Source: Auanema rhodensis
Taxonomy: Eukaryota > Nematoda > Chromadorea > Rhabditida > Rhabditidae
Length of the DNA stretch: 64,000 nucleotides
Reading direction: 5' to 3'
Assembly (NCBI GenBank): GCA_964057225.1
Contig: OZ059899.1
Location: 2,666,001-2,730,000 of the forward strand
Shown here: one piece after another, positions 50,194 through 63,882 of the stretch
Layout of the letters: every line of letters starts with the position of its first letter
How positions within the stretch are numbered: the stretch's first letter is position 1
Translations under genes and position numbers: made by a program
Notes under the pieces: model-generated
Databases searched by the model: none
What the model saw: only the letters and a program-made list of their open reading frames with translations
What the model was told of the DNA's origin: nothing

Positions 50194-53100
50194 ACATGGA
50201 AACTCAACATACACTAATGCATCATTTTTCAAACAATCATAACTAATTTTTGTATTAAGCGTTTCTCAATGTAGTATAGTGCATTCGATGCGGATTTTTG
50301 AGCTGCGTCGATCTGTGTTATCAGATTTGCGCTAGCTTAAAAAAGCACCGAGATATCAATTGATATAAGTTCACACTTATATCCTCGATTTTCACCCTGA
50401 AGAATTATTTTTTTCGTTGAATAACATTGTCCATCGTCTTTGCCTTGAAAAACGGAATCTAAAAACATCTACTTTTTGCTAAATTAATTTGAAATTTTTC
50501 GAAAAAATTTTTGTCAAAATGTTTTTGGAAGCAATGTTGAGTGTACATGGAAACTCAACATACACTAATGCATCATTTTTCAAACGATCATAACTAATTT
50601 TTGTATTAAGCGTTTCTCAATGTAGTATAGTGCATTCGATGCGGATTTTTGAGCTGCGTCGATCTGTGTTATCAGATTTGCGCTAGCTTGAAAATGCACC
50701 GAGATATCAACTGATATAAGTTCACACTTATATCCTCGATTTTCACCCTGAAGAATTAAATTTTTCGTTGAATAACATTGTCCATCGTCTTTGCCTTGAA
50801 AAACGGAATCTAAACACATCTACTTTTCGCTAAATTATCTTGAAATTTTTCGAAAAAATTTTTGTCAAAATGTTTTTGGAAGCAATGTTGAGTGTACATG
50901 GAAACTCAACATACACTAATGCATCATTTTTCAAACGATCATAACTAATTTTTGTATTGAGCGTTTCTCAATGTAGTATAGTGCATTCAATGCGGATTTT
51001 TGAGCTGCGTCGATCTGTGTTATCAGATTTGCGCTAGCTTAAAAATGCACCGAGATATCAACTGATATAAGTTCACACTTATATCCTCGATTTTCACCCT
51101 GAAGAATTATTTTTTTCGTTGAATAACATTGTCCATCGTCTTTGCTTTGAAAAACGGAATCTAAAAACATCTACTTTTTGCTAAATTATTTTGAAATTTT
51201 TCGAAAAAATTTTTGTCAAAATGTTTTTGGAAGCAATGTTGAGTGTACATGGAAACTCAACATACACTAATGCATCATTTTTCAAACGATCATAACTAAA
51301 TTTTGTATTAAGCGTTTCTCAATGTAGTATAGTGCATTCGATGCGGATTTTTAAGCTGCGTCGATCTGTGTTATCAGATTTGCGCTAGCTTAAAAAAGCA
51401 CCGAGATATCAACTGATATAAGTTCACACTTATATCCTCGATTTTCACCCTGAAGAATTATTTTTTTCGTTGAATAACATTGTCCATCGTCTTTGCCTTG
51501 AAAAACGGAATCTAAAAACATCTACTTTTTGCTAAATTAATTTGAAATTTTTCGAAAAAATTTTTGTCAAAATGTTTTTGGAAGCAATGTTGAGTGTACA
51601 TGGAAACTCAACATACACTAATGCATCATTTTTCAAACGATCATAACTAATTTTTGTATTAAGCGTTTCTCAATGTAGTATAGTGCATTCGATGCGGATT
51701 TTTGAGCTGCGTCGATCTGTGTTATCAGATTTGCGCTAGCTTGAAAATGCACCGAGATATCAACTGATATAAGTTCACACTTATATCCTCGATTTTCACC
51801 CTGAAGAATTAATTTTTTCGTTGAATAACATTGTCCATCGTCTTTGCCTTGAAAAACGGAATCTAAACACATCTACTTTTCGCTAAATTATCTTGAAATT
51901 TTTCGAAAAAATTTTTGTCAAAATGTTTTTGGAAGCAATGTTGAGTGTACATGGAAACTCAACATACACTAATGCATCATTTTTCAAACGATCATAACTA
52001 AATTTTGTATTAAGCGTTTCTCAATGTAGTATAGTGCATTCGATGCGGATTTTTAAGCTGCGTCGATCTGTGTTATCAGATTTGCGCTAGCTTAAAAAAG
52101 CACCGAGATATCAACTGATATAAGTTCACACTTATATCCTCGATTTTCACCCTGAAGAATTATTTTTTTCGTTGAATAACATTGTCCATCGTCTTTGCCT
52201 TGAAAAACGGAATCTAAAAACATCTACTTTTTGCTAAATTAATTTGAAATTTTTCGAAAAAATTTTTGTCAAAATGTTTTTGGAAGCAATGTTGAGTGTA
52301 CATGGAAACTCAACATACACTAATGCATCATTTTTCAAACGATCATAACTAATTTTTGTATTAAGCGTTTCTCAATGTAGTATAGTGCATTCGATGCGGA
52401 TTTTTGAGCTGCGTCGATCTGTGTTATCAGATTTGCGCTAGCTTGAAAATGCACCGAGATATCAACTGATATAAGTTCACACTTATATCCTCGATTTTCA
52501 CCCTGAAGAATTAATTTTTTCGTTGAATAACATTGTCCATCGTCTTTGCCTTGAAAAACGGAATCTAAACACATCTACTTTTCGCTAAATTATCTTGAAA
52601 TTTTTCGAAAAAATTTTTGTCAAAATGTTTTTGGAAGCAATGTTGAGTGTACATGGAAACTCAACATACACTAATGCATCATTTTTCAAACGATCATAAC
52701 TAATTTTTGTATTAAGCGTTTCTCAATGTAGTATAGTGCATTCGATGCGGATTGTTGAGCTGCGTCGATCTGTGTTATCAGATTTGCGCTAGCTTAAAAA
52801 TGCACCGAGATATCAACTGATATGAGTTCACACATATATCCTCGATTTTCACCCTGAAGAATTAATTTTTTCGTTGAATAACATTGTCCATCGTCTTTGC
52901 CTTGAAAAAAGAAATCTAAAAACATCTACTTTTTGCTAAATTATTTTGAAATTTTTCGAAAAAATTTTTGTCAAAATGTTTTTGGAAGCAATGTTGAGTG
53001 TACATGGAAACTCAACATACACTAATGCATCATTTTTCAAACGATCATAACTAATTTTTGTATTAAGCGTTTCTTAATGTAGTATAGTGCATTCGATGCG

Positions 53101-53352
53101 GATTTTTGAGCTGCGTCGATCTGTGTTATCAGATTTGCGCTAGCTTGAAAATGCACCGAGATATCAACTGATATAAGTTCACACTTATATCCTTGATTTT
53201 CACCCTGAAGAATTAATTTTTTCGTTGAATAACATTGTCCATCGTCTTTGCCTTGAAAAACGGAATCTAAAAACATCTACTTTTCGCTAAATTATCTTGA
53301 AATTTTTCGAAAAAATTTTTGTCAAAATGTTTTTGGAAGCAATGTTGAGTGT
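50194..53352 (+). repeat. Expanded higher-order unit P-N-B-C-M-C-M-W-I (9 monomers)
   Basis: Monomers 144-152. The C-M pair is present twice (51247-51948 and 51949-52650), with no difference seen between the pairs. The W monomer has aaaaagaaatc, shared with the W copy at 57565, and the I monomer has a private tatccttg. Confidence 0.8.
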
Positions 53353-55809
53353 ACATGGAAACTCAACATACACTAATGCATCATTTTTCAAACAATCATA
53401 ACTAATTTTTGTATTAAGCGTTTCTCAATGTAGTATAGTGCATTCGATGCGGATTTTTGAGCTGCGTCGATCTGTGTTATCAGATTTGCGCTAGCTTAAA
53501 AAAGCACCGAGATATCAATTGATATAAGTTCACACTTATATCCTCGATTTTCACCCTGAAGAATTATTTTTTTCGTTGAATAACATTGTCCATCGTCTTT
53601 GCCTTGAAAAACGGAATCTAAAAACATCTACTTTTTGCTAAATTAATTTGAAATTTTTCGAAAAAATTTTTGTCAAAATGTTTTTGGAAGCAATGTTGAG
53701 TGTACATGGAAACTCAACATACACTAATGCATCATTTTTCAAACGATCATAACTAATTTTTGTATTAAGCGTTTCTCAATGTAGTATAGTGCATTCGATG
53801 CGGATTTTTGAGCTGCGTCGATCTGTGTTATCAGATTTGCGCTAGCTTGAAAATGCACCGAGATATCAACTGATATAAGTTCACACTTATATCCTCGATT
53901 TTCACCCTGAAGAATTAAATTTTTCGTTGAATAACATTGTCCATCGTCTTTGCCTTGAAAAACGGAATCTAAACACATCTACTTTTCGCTAAATTATCTT
54001 GAAATTTTTCGAAAAAATTTTTGTCAAAATGTTTTTGGAAGCAATGTTGAGTGTACATGGAAACTCAACATACACTAATGCATCATTTTTCAAACGATCA
54101 TAACTAATTTTTGTATTGAGCGTTTCTCAATGTAGTATAGTGCATTCAATGCGGATTTTTGAGCTGCGTCGATCTGTGTTATCAGATTTGCGCTAGCTTA
54201 AAAATGCACCGAGATATCAACTGATATAAGTTCACACTTATATCCTCGATTTTCACCCTGAAGAATTATTTTTTTCGTTGAATAACATTGTCCATCGTCT
54301 TTGCTTTGAAAAACGGAATCTAAAAACATCTACTTTTTGCTAAATTATTTTGAAATTTTTCGAAAAAATTTTTGTCAAAATGTTTTTGGAAGCAATGTTG
54401 AGTGTACATGGAAACTCAACATACACTAATGCATCATTTTTCAAACGATCATAACTAAATTTTGTATTAAGCGTTTCTCAATGTAGTATAGTGCATTCGA
54501 TGCGGATTTTTAAGCTGCGTCGATCTGTGTTATCAGATTTGCGCTAGCTTAAAAAAGCACCGAGATATCAACTGATATAAGTTCACACTTATATCCTCGA
54601 TTTTCACCCTGAAGAATTATTTTTTTCGTTGAATAACATTGTCCATCGTCTTTGCCTTGAAAAACGGAATCTAAAAACATCTACTTTTTGCTAAATTAAT
54701 TTGAAATTTTTCGAAAAAATTTTTGTCAAAATGTTTTTGGAAGCAATGTTGAGTGTACATGGAAACTCAACATACACTAATGCATCATTTTTCAAACGAT
54801 CATAACTAATTTTTGTATTAAGCGTTTCTCAATGTAGTATAGTGCATTCGATGCGGATTTTTGAGCTGCGTCGATCTGTGTTATCAGATTTGCGCTAGCT
54901 TGAAAATGCACCGAGATATCAACTGATATAAGTTCACACTTATATCCTCGATTTTCACCCTGAAGAATTAATTTTTTCGTTGAATAACATTGTCCATCGT
55001 CTTTGCCTTGAAAAACGGAATCTAAACACATCTACTTTTCGCTAAATTATCTTGAAATTTTTCGAAAAAATTTTTGTCAAAATGTTTTTGGAAGCAATGT
55101 TGAGTGTACATGGAAACTCAACATACACTAATGCATCATTTTTCAAACGATCATAACTAATTTTTGTATTAAGCGTTTCTCAATGTAGTATAGTGCATTC
55201 GATGCGGATTGTTGAGCTGCGTCGATCTGTGTTATCAGATTTGCGCTAGCTTAAAAATGCACCGAGATATCAACTGATATGAGTTCACACATATATCCTC
55301 GATTTTCACCCTGAAGAATTAATTTTTTCGTTGAATAACATTGTCCATCGTCTTTGCCTTGAAAAAAGGAATCTAAAAACATCTACTTTTTGCTAAATTA
55401 TTTTGAAATTTTTCGAAAAAATTTTTGTCAAAATGTTTTTGGAAGCAATGTTGAGTGTACATGGAAACTCAACATACACTAATGCATCATTTTTCAAACG
55501 ATCATAACTAAATTTTGTATTAAGCGTTTCTCAATGTAGTATAGTGCATTCGATGCGGATTTTTAAGCTGCGTCGATCTGTGTTATCAGATTTGCGCTAG
55601 CTTAAAAAAGCACCGAGATATCAACTGATATAAGTTCACACTTATATCCTCGATTTTCACCCTGAAGAATTATTTTTTTCGTTGAATAACATTGTCCATC
55701 GTCTTTGCTTTGAAAAACGGAATCTAAAAACATCTACTTTTTGCTAAATTATTTTGAAATTTTTCGAAAAAATTTTTGTCAAAATGTTTTTGGAAGCAAT
55801 GTTGAGTGT
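53353..55809 (+). repeat. Higher-order unit P-N-B-C-M-W-C' (2457 bp)
   Basis: Monomers 153-159. The first six positions match the canonical unit. The seventh is a C-like monomer (55459) with tttgctt and tattttg at its 3' end instead of tttgcc and ttaatttg, so it is a C/B-like hybrid standing where I is expected. Confidence 0.8.
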
Positions 55810-58266
55810 ACATGGAAACTCAACATACACTAATGCATCATTTTTCAAACAATCATAACTAATTTTTGTATTAAGCGTTTCTCAATGTAGTATAGTGCAT
55901 TCGATGCGGATTTTTGAGCTGCGTCGATCTGTGTTATCAGATTTGCGCTAGCTTAAAAAAGCACCGAGATATCAATTGATATAAGTTCACACTTATATCC
56001 TCGATTTTCACCCTGAAGAATTATTTTTTTCGTTGAATAACATTGTCCATCGTCTTTGCCTTGAAAAACGGAATCTAAAAACATCTACTTTTTGCTAAAT
56101 TAATTTGAAATTTTTCGAAAAAATTTTTGTCAAAATGTTTTTGGAAGCAATGTTGAGTGTACATGGAAACTCAACATACACTAATGCATCATTTTTCAAA
56201 CGATCATAACTAATTTTTGTATTAAGCGTTTCTCAATGTAGTATAGTGCATTCGATGCGGATTTTTGAGCTGCGTCGATCTGTGTTATCAGATTTGCGCT
56301 AGCTTGAAAATGCACCGAGATATCAACTGATATAAGTTCACACTTATATCCTCGATTTTCACCCTGAAGAATTAAATTTTTCGTTGAATAACATTGTCCA
56401 TCGTCTTTGCCTTGAAAAACGGAATCTAAACACATCTACTTTTCGCTAAATTATCTTGAAATTTTTCGAAAAAATTTTTGTCAAAATGTTTTTGGAAGCA
56501 ATGTTGAGTGTACATGGAAACTCAACATACACTAATGCATCATTTTTCAAACGATCATAACTAATTTTTGTATTGAGCGTTTCTCAATGTAGTATAGTGC
56601 ATTCAATGCGGATTTTTGAGCTGCGTCGATCTGTGTTATCAGATTTGCGCTAGCTTAAAAATGCACCGAGATATCAACTGATATAAGTTCACACTTATAT
56701 CCTCGATTTTCACCCTGAAGAATTATTTTTTTCGTTGAATAACATTGTCCATCGTCTTTGCTTTGAAAAACGGAATCTAAAAACATCTACTTTTTGCTAA
56801 ATTATTTTGAAATTTTTCGAAAAAATTTTTGTCAAAATGTTTTTGGAAGCAATGTTGAGTGTACATGGAAACTCAACATACACTAATGCATCATTTTTCA
56901 AACGATCATAACTAAATTTTGTATTAAGCGTTTCTCAATGTAGTATAGTGCATTCGATGCGGATTTTTAAGCTGCGTCGATCTGTGTTATCAGATTTGCG
57001 CTAGCTTAAAAAAGCACCGAGATATCAACTGATATAAGTTCACACTTATATCCTCGATTTTCACCCTGAAGAATTATTTTTTTCGTTGAATAACATTGTC
57101 CATCGTCTTTGCCTTGAAAAACGGAATCTAAAAACATCTACTTTTTGCTAAATTAATTTGAAATTTTTCGAAAAAATTTTTGTCAAAATGTTTTTGGAAG
57201 CAATGTTGAGTGTACATGGAAACTCAACATACACTAATGCATCATTTTTCAAACGATCATAACTAATTTTTGTATTAAGCGTTTCTCAATGTAGTATAGT
57301 GCATTCGATGCGGATTTTTGAGCTGCGTCGATCTGTGTTATCAGATTTGCGCTAGCTTGAAAATGCACCGAGATATCAACTGATATAAGTTCACACTTAT
57401 ATCCTCGATTTTCACCCTGAAGAATTAATTTTTTCGTTGAATAACATTGTCCATCGTCTTTGCCTTGAAAAACGGAATCTAAACACATCTACTTTTCGCT
57501 AAATTATCTTGAAATTTTTCGAAAAAATTTTTGTCAAAATGTTTTTGGAAGCAATGTTGAGTGTACATGGAAACTCAACATACACTAATGCATCATTTTT
57601 CAAACGATCATAACTAATTTTTGTATTAAGCGTTTCTCAATGTAGTATAGTGCATTCGATGCGGATTGTTGAGCTGCGTCGATCTGTGTTATCAGATTTG
57701 CGCTAGCTTAAAAATGCACCGAGATATCAACTGATATGAGTTCACACATATATCCTCGATTTTCACCCTGAAGAATTAATTTTTTCGTTGAATAACATTG
57801 TCCATCGTCTTTGCCTTGAAAAAAGAAATCTAAAAACATCTACTTTTTGCTAAATTATTTTGAAATTTTTCGAAAAAATTTTTGTCAAAATGTTTTTGGA
57901 AGCAATGTTGAGTGTACATGGAAACTCAACATACACTAATGCATCATTTTTCAAACGATCATAACTAATTTTTGTATTAAGCGTTTCTTAATGTAGTATA
58001 GTGCATTCGATGCGGATTTTTGAGCTGCGTCGATCTGTGTTATCAGATTTGCGCTAGCTTGAAAATGCACCGAGATATCAACTGATATAAGTTCACACTT
58101 ATATCCTCGATTTTCACCCTGAAGAATTAATTTTTTCGTTGAATAACATTGTCCATCGTCTTTGCCTTGAAAAACGGAATCTAAAAACATCTACTTTTCG
58201 CTAAATTATCTTGAAATTTTTCGAAAAAATTTTTGTCAAAATGTTTTTGGAAGCAATGTTGAGTGT
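55810..58266 (+). repeat. Canonical higher-order unit P-N-B-C-M-W-I (2457 bp)
   Basis: Monomers 160-166 are the clearest full unit. Compared with the next unit, the six shared monomers (P to W, 2106 bp) show one difference at the sites I compared: aaaaagaaatc here against aaaaaggaatc at the W monomer. Such high identity between units points to recent homogenisation. Confidence 0.85.
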
Positions 58267-60723
58267 ACATGGAAACTCAACATACACTAATGCATCATTT
58301 TTCAAACAATCATAACTAATTTTTGTATTAAGCGTTTCTCAATGTAGTATAGTGCATTCGATGCGGATTTTTGAGCTGCGTCGATCTGTGTTATCAGATT
58401 TGCGCTAGCTTAAAAAAGCACCGAGATATCAATTGATATAAGTTCACACTTATATCCTCGATTTTCACCCTGAAGAATTATTTTTTTCGTTGAATAACAT
58501 TGTCCATCGTCTTTGCCTTGAAAAACGGAATCTAAAAACATCTACTTTTTGCTAAATTAATTTGAAATTTTTCGAAAAAATTTTTGTCAAAATGTTTTTG
58601 GAAGCAATGTTGAGTGTACATGGAAACTCAACATACACTAATGCATCATTTTTCAAACGATCATAACTAATTTTTGTATTAAGCGTTTCTCAATGTAGTA
58701 TAGTGCATTCGATGCGGATTTTTGAGCTGCGTCGATCTGTGTTATCAGATTTGCGCTAGCTTGAAAATGCACCGAGATATCAACTGATATAAGTTCACAC
58801 TTATATCCTCGATTTTCACCCTGAAGAATTAAATTTTTCGTTGAATAACATTGTCCATCGTCTTTGCCTTGAAAAACGGAATCTAAACACATCTACTTTT
58901 CGCTAAATTATCTTGAAATTTTTCGAAAAAATTTTTGTCAAAATGTTTTTGGAAGCAATGTTGAGTGTACATGGAAACTCAACATACACTAATGCATCAT
59001 TTTTCAAACGATCATAACTAATTTTTGTATTGAGCGTTTCTCAATGTAGTATAGTGCATTCAATGCGGATTTTTGAGCTGCGTCGATCTGTGTTATCAGA
59101 TTTGCGCTAGCTTAAAAATGCACCGAGATATCAACTGATATAAGTTCACACTTATATCCTCGATTTTCACCCTGAAGAATTATTTTTTTCGTTGAATAAC
59201 ATTGTCCATCGTCTTTGCTTTGAAAAACGGAATCTAAAAACATCTACTTTTTGCTAAATTATTTTGAAATTTTTCGAAAAAATTTTTGTCAAAATGTTTT
59301 TGGAAGCAATGTTGAGTGTACATGGAAACTCAACATACACTAATGCATCATTTTTCAAACGATCATAACTAAATTTTGTATTAAGCGTTTCTCAATGTAG
59401 TATAGTGCATTCGATGCGGATTTTTAAGCTGCGTCGATCTGTGTTATCAGATTTGCGCTAGCTTAAAAAAGCACCGAGATATCAACTGATATAAGTTCAC
59501 ACTTATATCCTCGATTTTCACCCTGAAGAATTATTTTTTTCGTTGAATAACATTGTCCATCGTCTTTGCCTTGAAAAACGGAATCTAAAAACATCTACTT
59601 TTTGCTAAATTAATTTGAAATTTTTCGAAAAAATTTTTGTCAAAATGTTTTTGGAAGCAATGTTGAGTGTACATGGAAACTCAACATACACTAATGCATC
59701 ATTTTTCAAACGATCATAACTAATTTTTGTATTAAGCGTTTCTCAATGTAGTATAGTGCATTCGATGCGGATTTTTGAGCTGCGTCGATCTGTGTTATCA
59801 GATTTGCGCTAGCTTGAAAATGCACCGAGATATCAACTGATATAAGTTCACACTTATATCCTCGATTTTCACCCTGAAGAATTAATTTTTTCGTTGAATA
59901 ACATTGTCCATCGTCTTTGCCTTGAAAAACGGAATCTAAACACATCTACTTTTCGCTAAATTATCTTGAAATTTTTCGAAAAAATTTTTGTCAAAATGTT
60001 TTTGGAAGCAATGTTGAGTGTACATGGAAACTCAACATACACTAATGCATCATTTTTCAAACGATCATAACTAATTTTTGTATTAAGCGTTTCTCAATGT
60101 AGTATAGTGCATTCGATGCGGATTGTTGAGCTGCGTCGATCTGTGTTATCAGATTTGCGCTAGCTTAAAAATGCACCGAGATATCAACTGATATGAGTTC
60201 ACACATATATCCTCGATTTTCACCCTGAAGAATTAATTTTTTCGTTGAATAACATTGTCCATCGTCTTTGCCTTGAAAAAAGGAATCTAAAAACATCTAC
60301 TTTTTGCTAAATTATTTTGAAATTTTTCGAAAAAATTTTTGTCAAAATGTTTTTGGAAGCAATGTTGAGTGTACATGGAAACTCAACATACACTAATGCA
60401 TCATTTTTCAAACGATCATAACTAAATTTTGTATTAAGCGTTTCTCAATGTAGTATAGTGCATTCGATGCGGATTTTTAAGCTGCGTCGATCTGTGTTAT
60501 CAGATTTGCGCTAGCTTAAAAAAGCACCGAGATATCAACTGATATAAGTTCACACTTATATCCTCGATTTTCACCCTGAAGAATTATTTTTTTCGTTGAA
60601 TAACATTGTCCATCGTCTTTGCCTTGAAAAACGGAATCTAAAAACATCTACTTTTTGCTAAATTAATTTGAAATTTTTCGAAAAAATTTTTGTCAAAATG
60701 TTTTTGGAAGCAATGTTGAGTGT
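58267..60723 (+). repeat. Higher-order unit P-N-B-C-M-W-C (2457 bp)
   Basis: Monomers 167-173. The order is canonical except that a C monomer (60373) replaces I at the last position. The following copies, W (60724) then I-like (61075), look like the tail of another unit, so an exchange between offset units is a simple explanation. Confidence 0.8.
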
Positions 60724-63700
60724 ACATGGAAACTCAACATACACTAATGCATCATTTTTCAAACGATCATAACTAATTTTTGTATTAAGCGTTTCTCAAT
60801 GTAGTATAGTGCATTCGATGCGGATTGTTGAGCTGCGTCGATCTGTGTTATCAGATTTGCGCTAGCTTAAAAATGCACCGAGATATCAACTGATATGAGT
60901 TCACACATATATCCTCGATTTTCACCCTGAAGAATTAATTTTTTCGTTGAATAACATTGTCCATCGTCTTTGCCTTGAAAAAAGGAATCTAAAAACATCT
61001 ACTTTTTGCTAAATTATTTTGAAATTTTTCGAAAAAATTTTTGTCAAAATGTTTTTGGAAGCAATGTTGAGTGTACATGGAAACTCAACATACACTAATG
61101 CATCATTTTTCAAACGATCATAACTAATTTTTGTATTAAGCGTTTCTTAATGTAGTATAGTGCATTCGATGCGGATTTTTGAGCTGCGTCGATCTGTGTT
61201 ATCAGATTTGCGCTAGCTTGAAAATGCACCGAGATATCAACTGATATAAGTTCACACTTATATCCTCGATTTTCACCCTGAAGAATTATTTTTTTCGTTG
61301 AATAACATTGTCCATCGTCTTTGCCTTGAAAAACGGAATCTAAAAACATCTACTTTTTGCTAAATTATTCTGAAATTTTTCGAAAAAATTTTTGTCAAAA
61401 TGTTTTTGGAAGCAATGTTGAGTGTACATGGAAACTCAACATACACTAATGCATCATTTTTCAAACGATCATAACTAATTTTTGTATTAAGCGTTTATTA
61501 ATGTAGTATAGTGCATTCGATGCGGATTTTTGAGCTGCGTCGATCTGTGTTATCAGATTTGCGCTAGCTTGAAAATGCACCGAGATATCAACTGATATAA
61601 GTTCACACTTATATCCTCGATTTTCACCCTGAAGAATTAATTTTTTCGTTGAATAACATTGTCCATCGTCTTTGCCTTGAAAAACGGAATCTAAAAACAT
61701 CTACTTTTCGCTAAATTATCTTGAAATTTTTCGAAAAAATTTTTGTCAAAATGTTTTTGGAAGCAATGTTGAGTGTACATGGAAACTCAACATACACTAA
61801 TGCATCATTTTTCAAACAATCATAACTAATTTTTGTATTAAGCGTTTCTCAATGTAGTATAGTGCATTCGATGCGGATTTTTGAGCTGCGTCGATCTGTG
61901 TTATCAGATTTGCGCTAACTTAAAAAAGCACCGATATATCAATTGATATAAGTTCACACTTATATCCTCGATTTTCACCCTGAAGAATTATTTTTTTCGT
62001 TGAATAACATTGTCCATCGTCTTTGCCTTGAAAAACGGAATCTAAAAACATCTACTTTTTGCTAAATTAATTTGAAATTTTTCGAAAAAATTTTTGTCAA
62101 AATGTTTTTGGAAGCAATGTTGAGTGTACATGGAAACTCAACATACACTAATGCATCATTTTTCAAACGATCATAACTAATTTTTGTATTAAGCGTTTCT
62201 CAATGTAGTATAGTGCATTCGATGCGGATTTTTGAGCTGCGTCGATCTGTGTTATCAGATTTGCGCTAGCTTAAAAATGCACCGAGATATCAACTGATAT
62301 AAGTTCACACTTATATCCTCGATTTTCACCCTGAAGAATTAATTTTTTCGATGAATAACATTGTCCATCGTCTTTGCCTTGAAAAACGGAATCTAAAAAC
62401 ATCTACTTTTCGCTAAATTATTTTGAAATTTTTCGAAAAAATTTTTGTCAAAATGTTTTTGGAAGCAATGTTGAGTGTACATGGAAACTCAACATACACT
62501 AATGCATCATTTTTCAAACGATCATAACTAATTTTTGTATTAAGCGTTTCTCAATGTAGTATAGTGCATTCGATGCGGATTTTTGAGCAGCGTCGATCTG
62601 TGTTATCAGATTTGCGCTAGCTTGAAAATGCACCGAGATATCAACTGATATAAGTTCACACTTATATCCTCGATTTTCACCCTGAAGAATTAATTTTTTC
62701 GTTGAATAACATTGTCCATCGTCTTTGCCTTAAAAAACGGAATCTAAAAACATCTACTTTTCGCTAAATTATCTTGAAATTTTTCGAAAAAATTTTTGTC
62801 AAAATGTTTTTGGAAGCAATGTTGAGTGTACATGGAAACTCAACATACACTAATGCATCATTTTTCAAACAATCATAACTAATTTTTGTATTAAGCGTTT
62901 CTCAATGTATTATAGTGCATTCGATGCGGATTTTTGAGCTGCGTCGATCTGTGTTATCAGATTTGCGCTAGCTTAAAAAAGCACCGAGATATCAATTGAT
63001 ATAAGTTCACACTTATATCCTCGATTTTCACCCTGAAGAATTATTTTTTTCGTTGAATAACATTGTCCATCGTCTTTGCCTTGAAAAACGGAATCTAAAA
63101 ACATCTACTTTTTGCTAAATTAATTTGAAATTTTTCGAAAAAATTTTTGTCAAAATGTTTTTGGAAGCAATGTTGAGTGTACATGGAAACTCAACATACA
63201 CTAATGCATCATTTTTCAAACGATCATAACTAATTTTTGTATTAAGCGTTTCTCAATGTAGTATAGTGCATTCGATGCGGATTTTTGAGCTGCGTCGATC
63301 TGTGTTATCAGATTTGCGCTAGCTTAAAAAAGCACCGAGATATCAATTGATATAAGTTCACACTTATATCCTCGATTTTCACCCTGAAGAATTATTTTTT
63401 TCGTTGAATAACATTGTCCATCGTCTTTGCCTTGAAAAACGGAATCTAAAAACATCTACTTTTCGCTAAATTATCTTGAAATTTTTCGAAAAAATTTTTG
63501 TCAAAATGTTTTTGGAAGCAATGTTGAGTGTACATGGAAACTCAACATACACTAATGCATCATTTTTCAAACAATCATAACTAATTTTTGTATTAAGCGT
63601 TTCTCAATGTAGTATAGTGCATTCGATGCGGATTTTTGAGCTGCGTCGATCTGTGTTATCAGATTTGCGCTAGCTTAAAAAAGCACCGAGATATCAATTG

Positions 63701-63882
63701 ATATAAGTTCACACTTATATCCTCGATTTTCACCCTGAAGAATTATTTTTTTCGTTGAATAACATTGTCCATCGTCTTTGCCTTGAAAAACGGAATCTAA
63801 AAACATCTACTTTTTGCTAAATTAATTTGAAATTTTTCGAAAAAATTTTTGTCAAAATGTTTTTGGAAGCAATGTTGAGTGT
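60724..63882 (+). repeat. Right segment, monomers 174-182, disordered and more diverged
   Basis: The 7-monomer order is lost: W, I-like, I-like, P, an F/B-like copy, a G-like copy, P, P-like, P. Private substitutions are more frequent than in the units before: tttattaatg (61426 copy), cgctaactt and ccgatatatc (61777), gagcagcg and ccttaaaaaacgg (62479), and gtattatag (62830). Loss of order with more private changes is typical near the edge of a homogenised domain. Confidence 0.7.

Larger units (their letters stand above)
44578..60723 (+). repeat. Higher-order repeat region, 7-monomer unit P-N-B-C-M-W-I (2457 bp) and derivatives
   Basis: Each unit opens with a P monomer (caatc, aattgat, ttaatttg). 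N has aattaaatttt and aatctaaacac; B has attgagcg and ttcaatg; C has actaaatttt, ttttaag and ttaatttg; M is like N but with aattaatt; W has tgttgag and atatgag; I has tctta near 75 and cttgaaaatgc. Unit lengths, in monomers, are 7, 5, 4, 9, 7, 7 and 7. Equivalent monomers in successive units are nearly identical, while neighbouring monomers differ at several sites, which is the defining pattern of a higher-order repeat. Confidence 0.9.
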
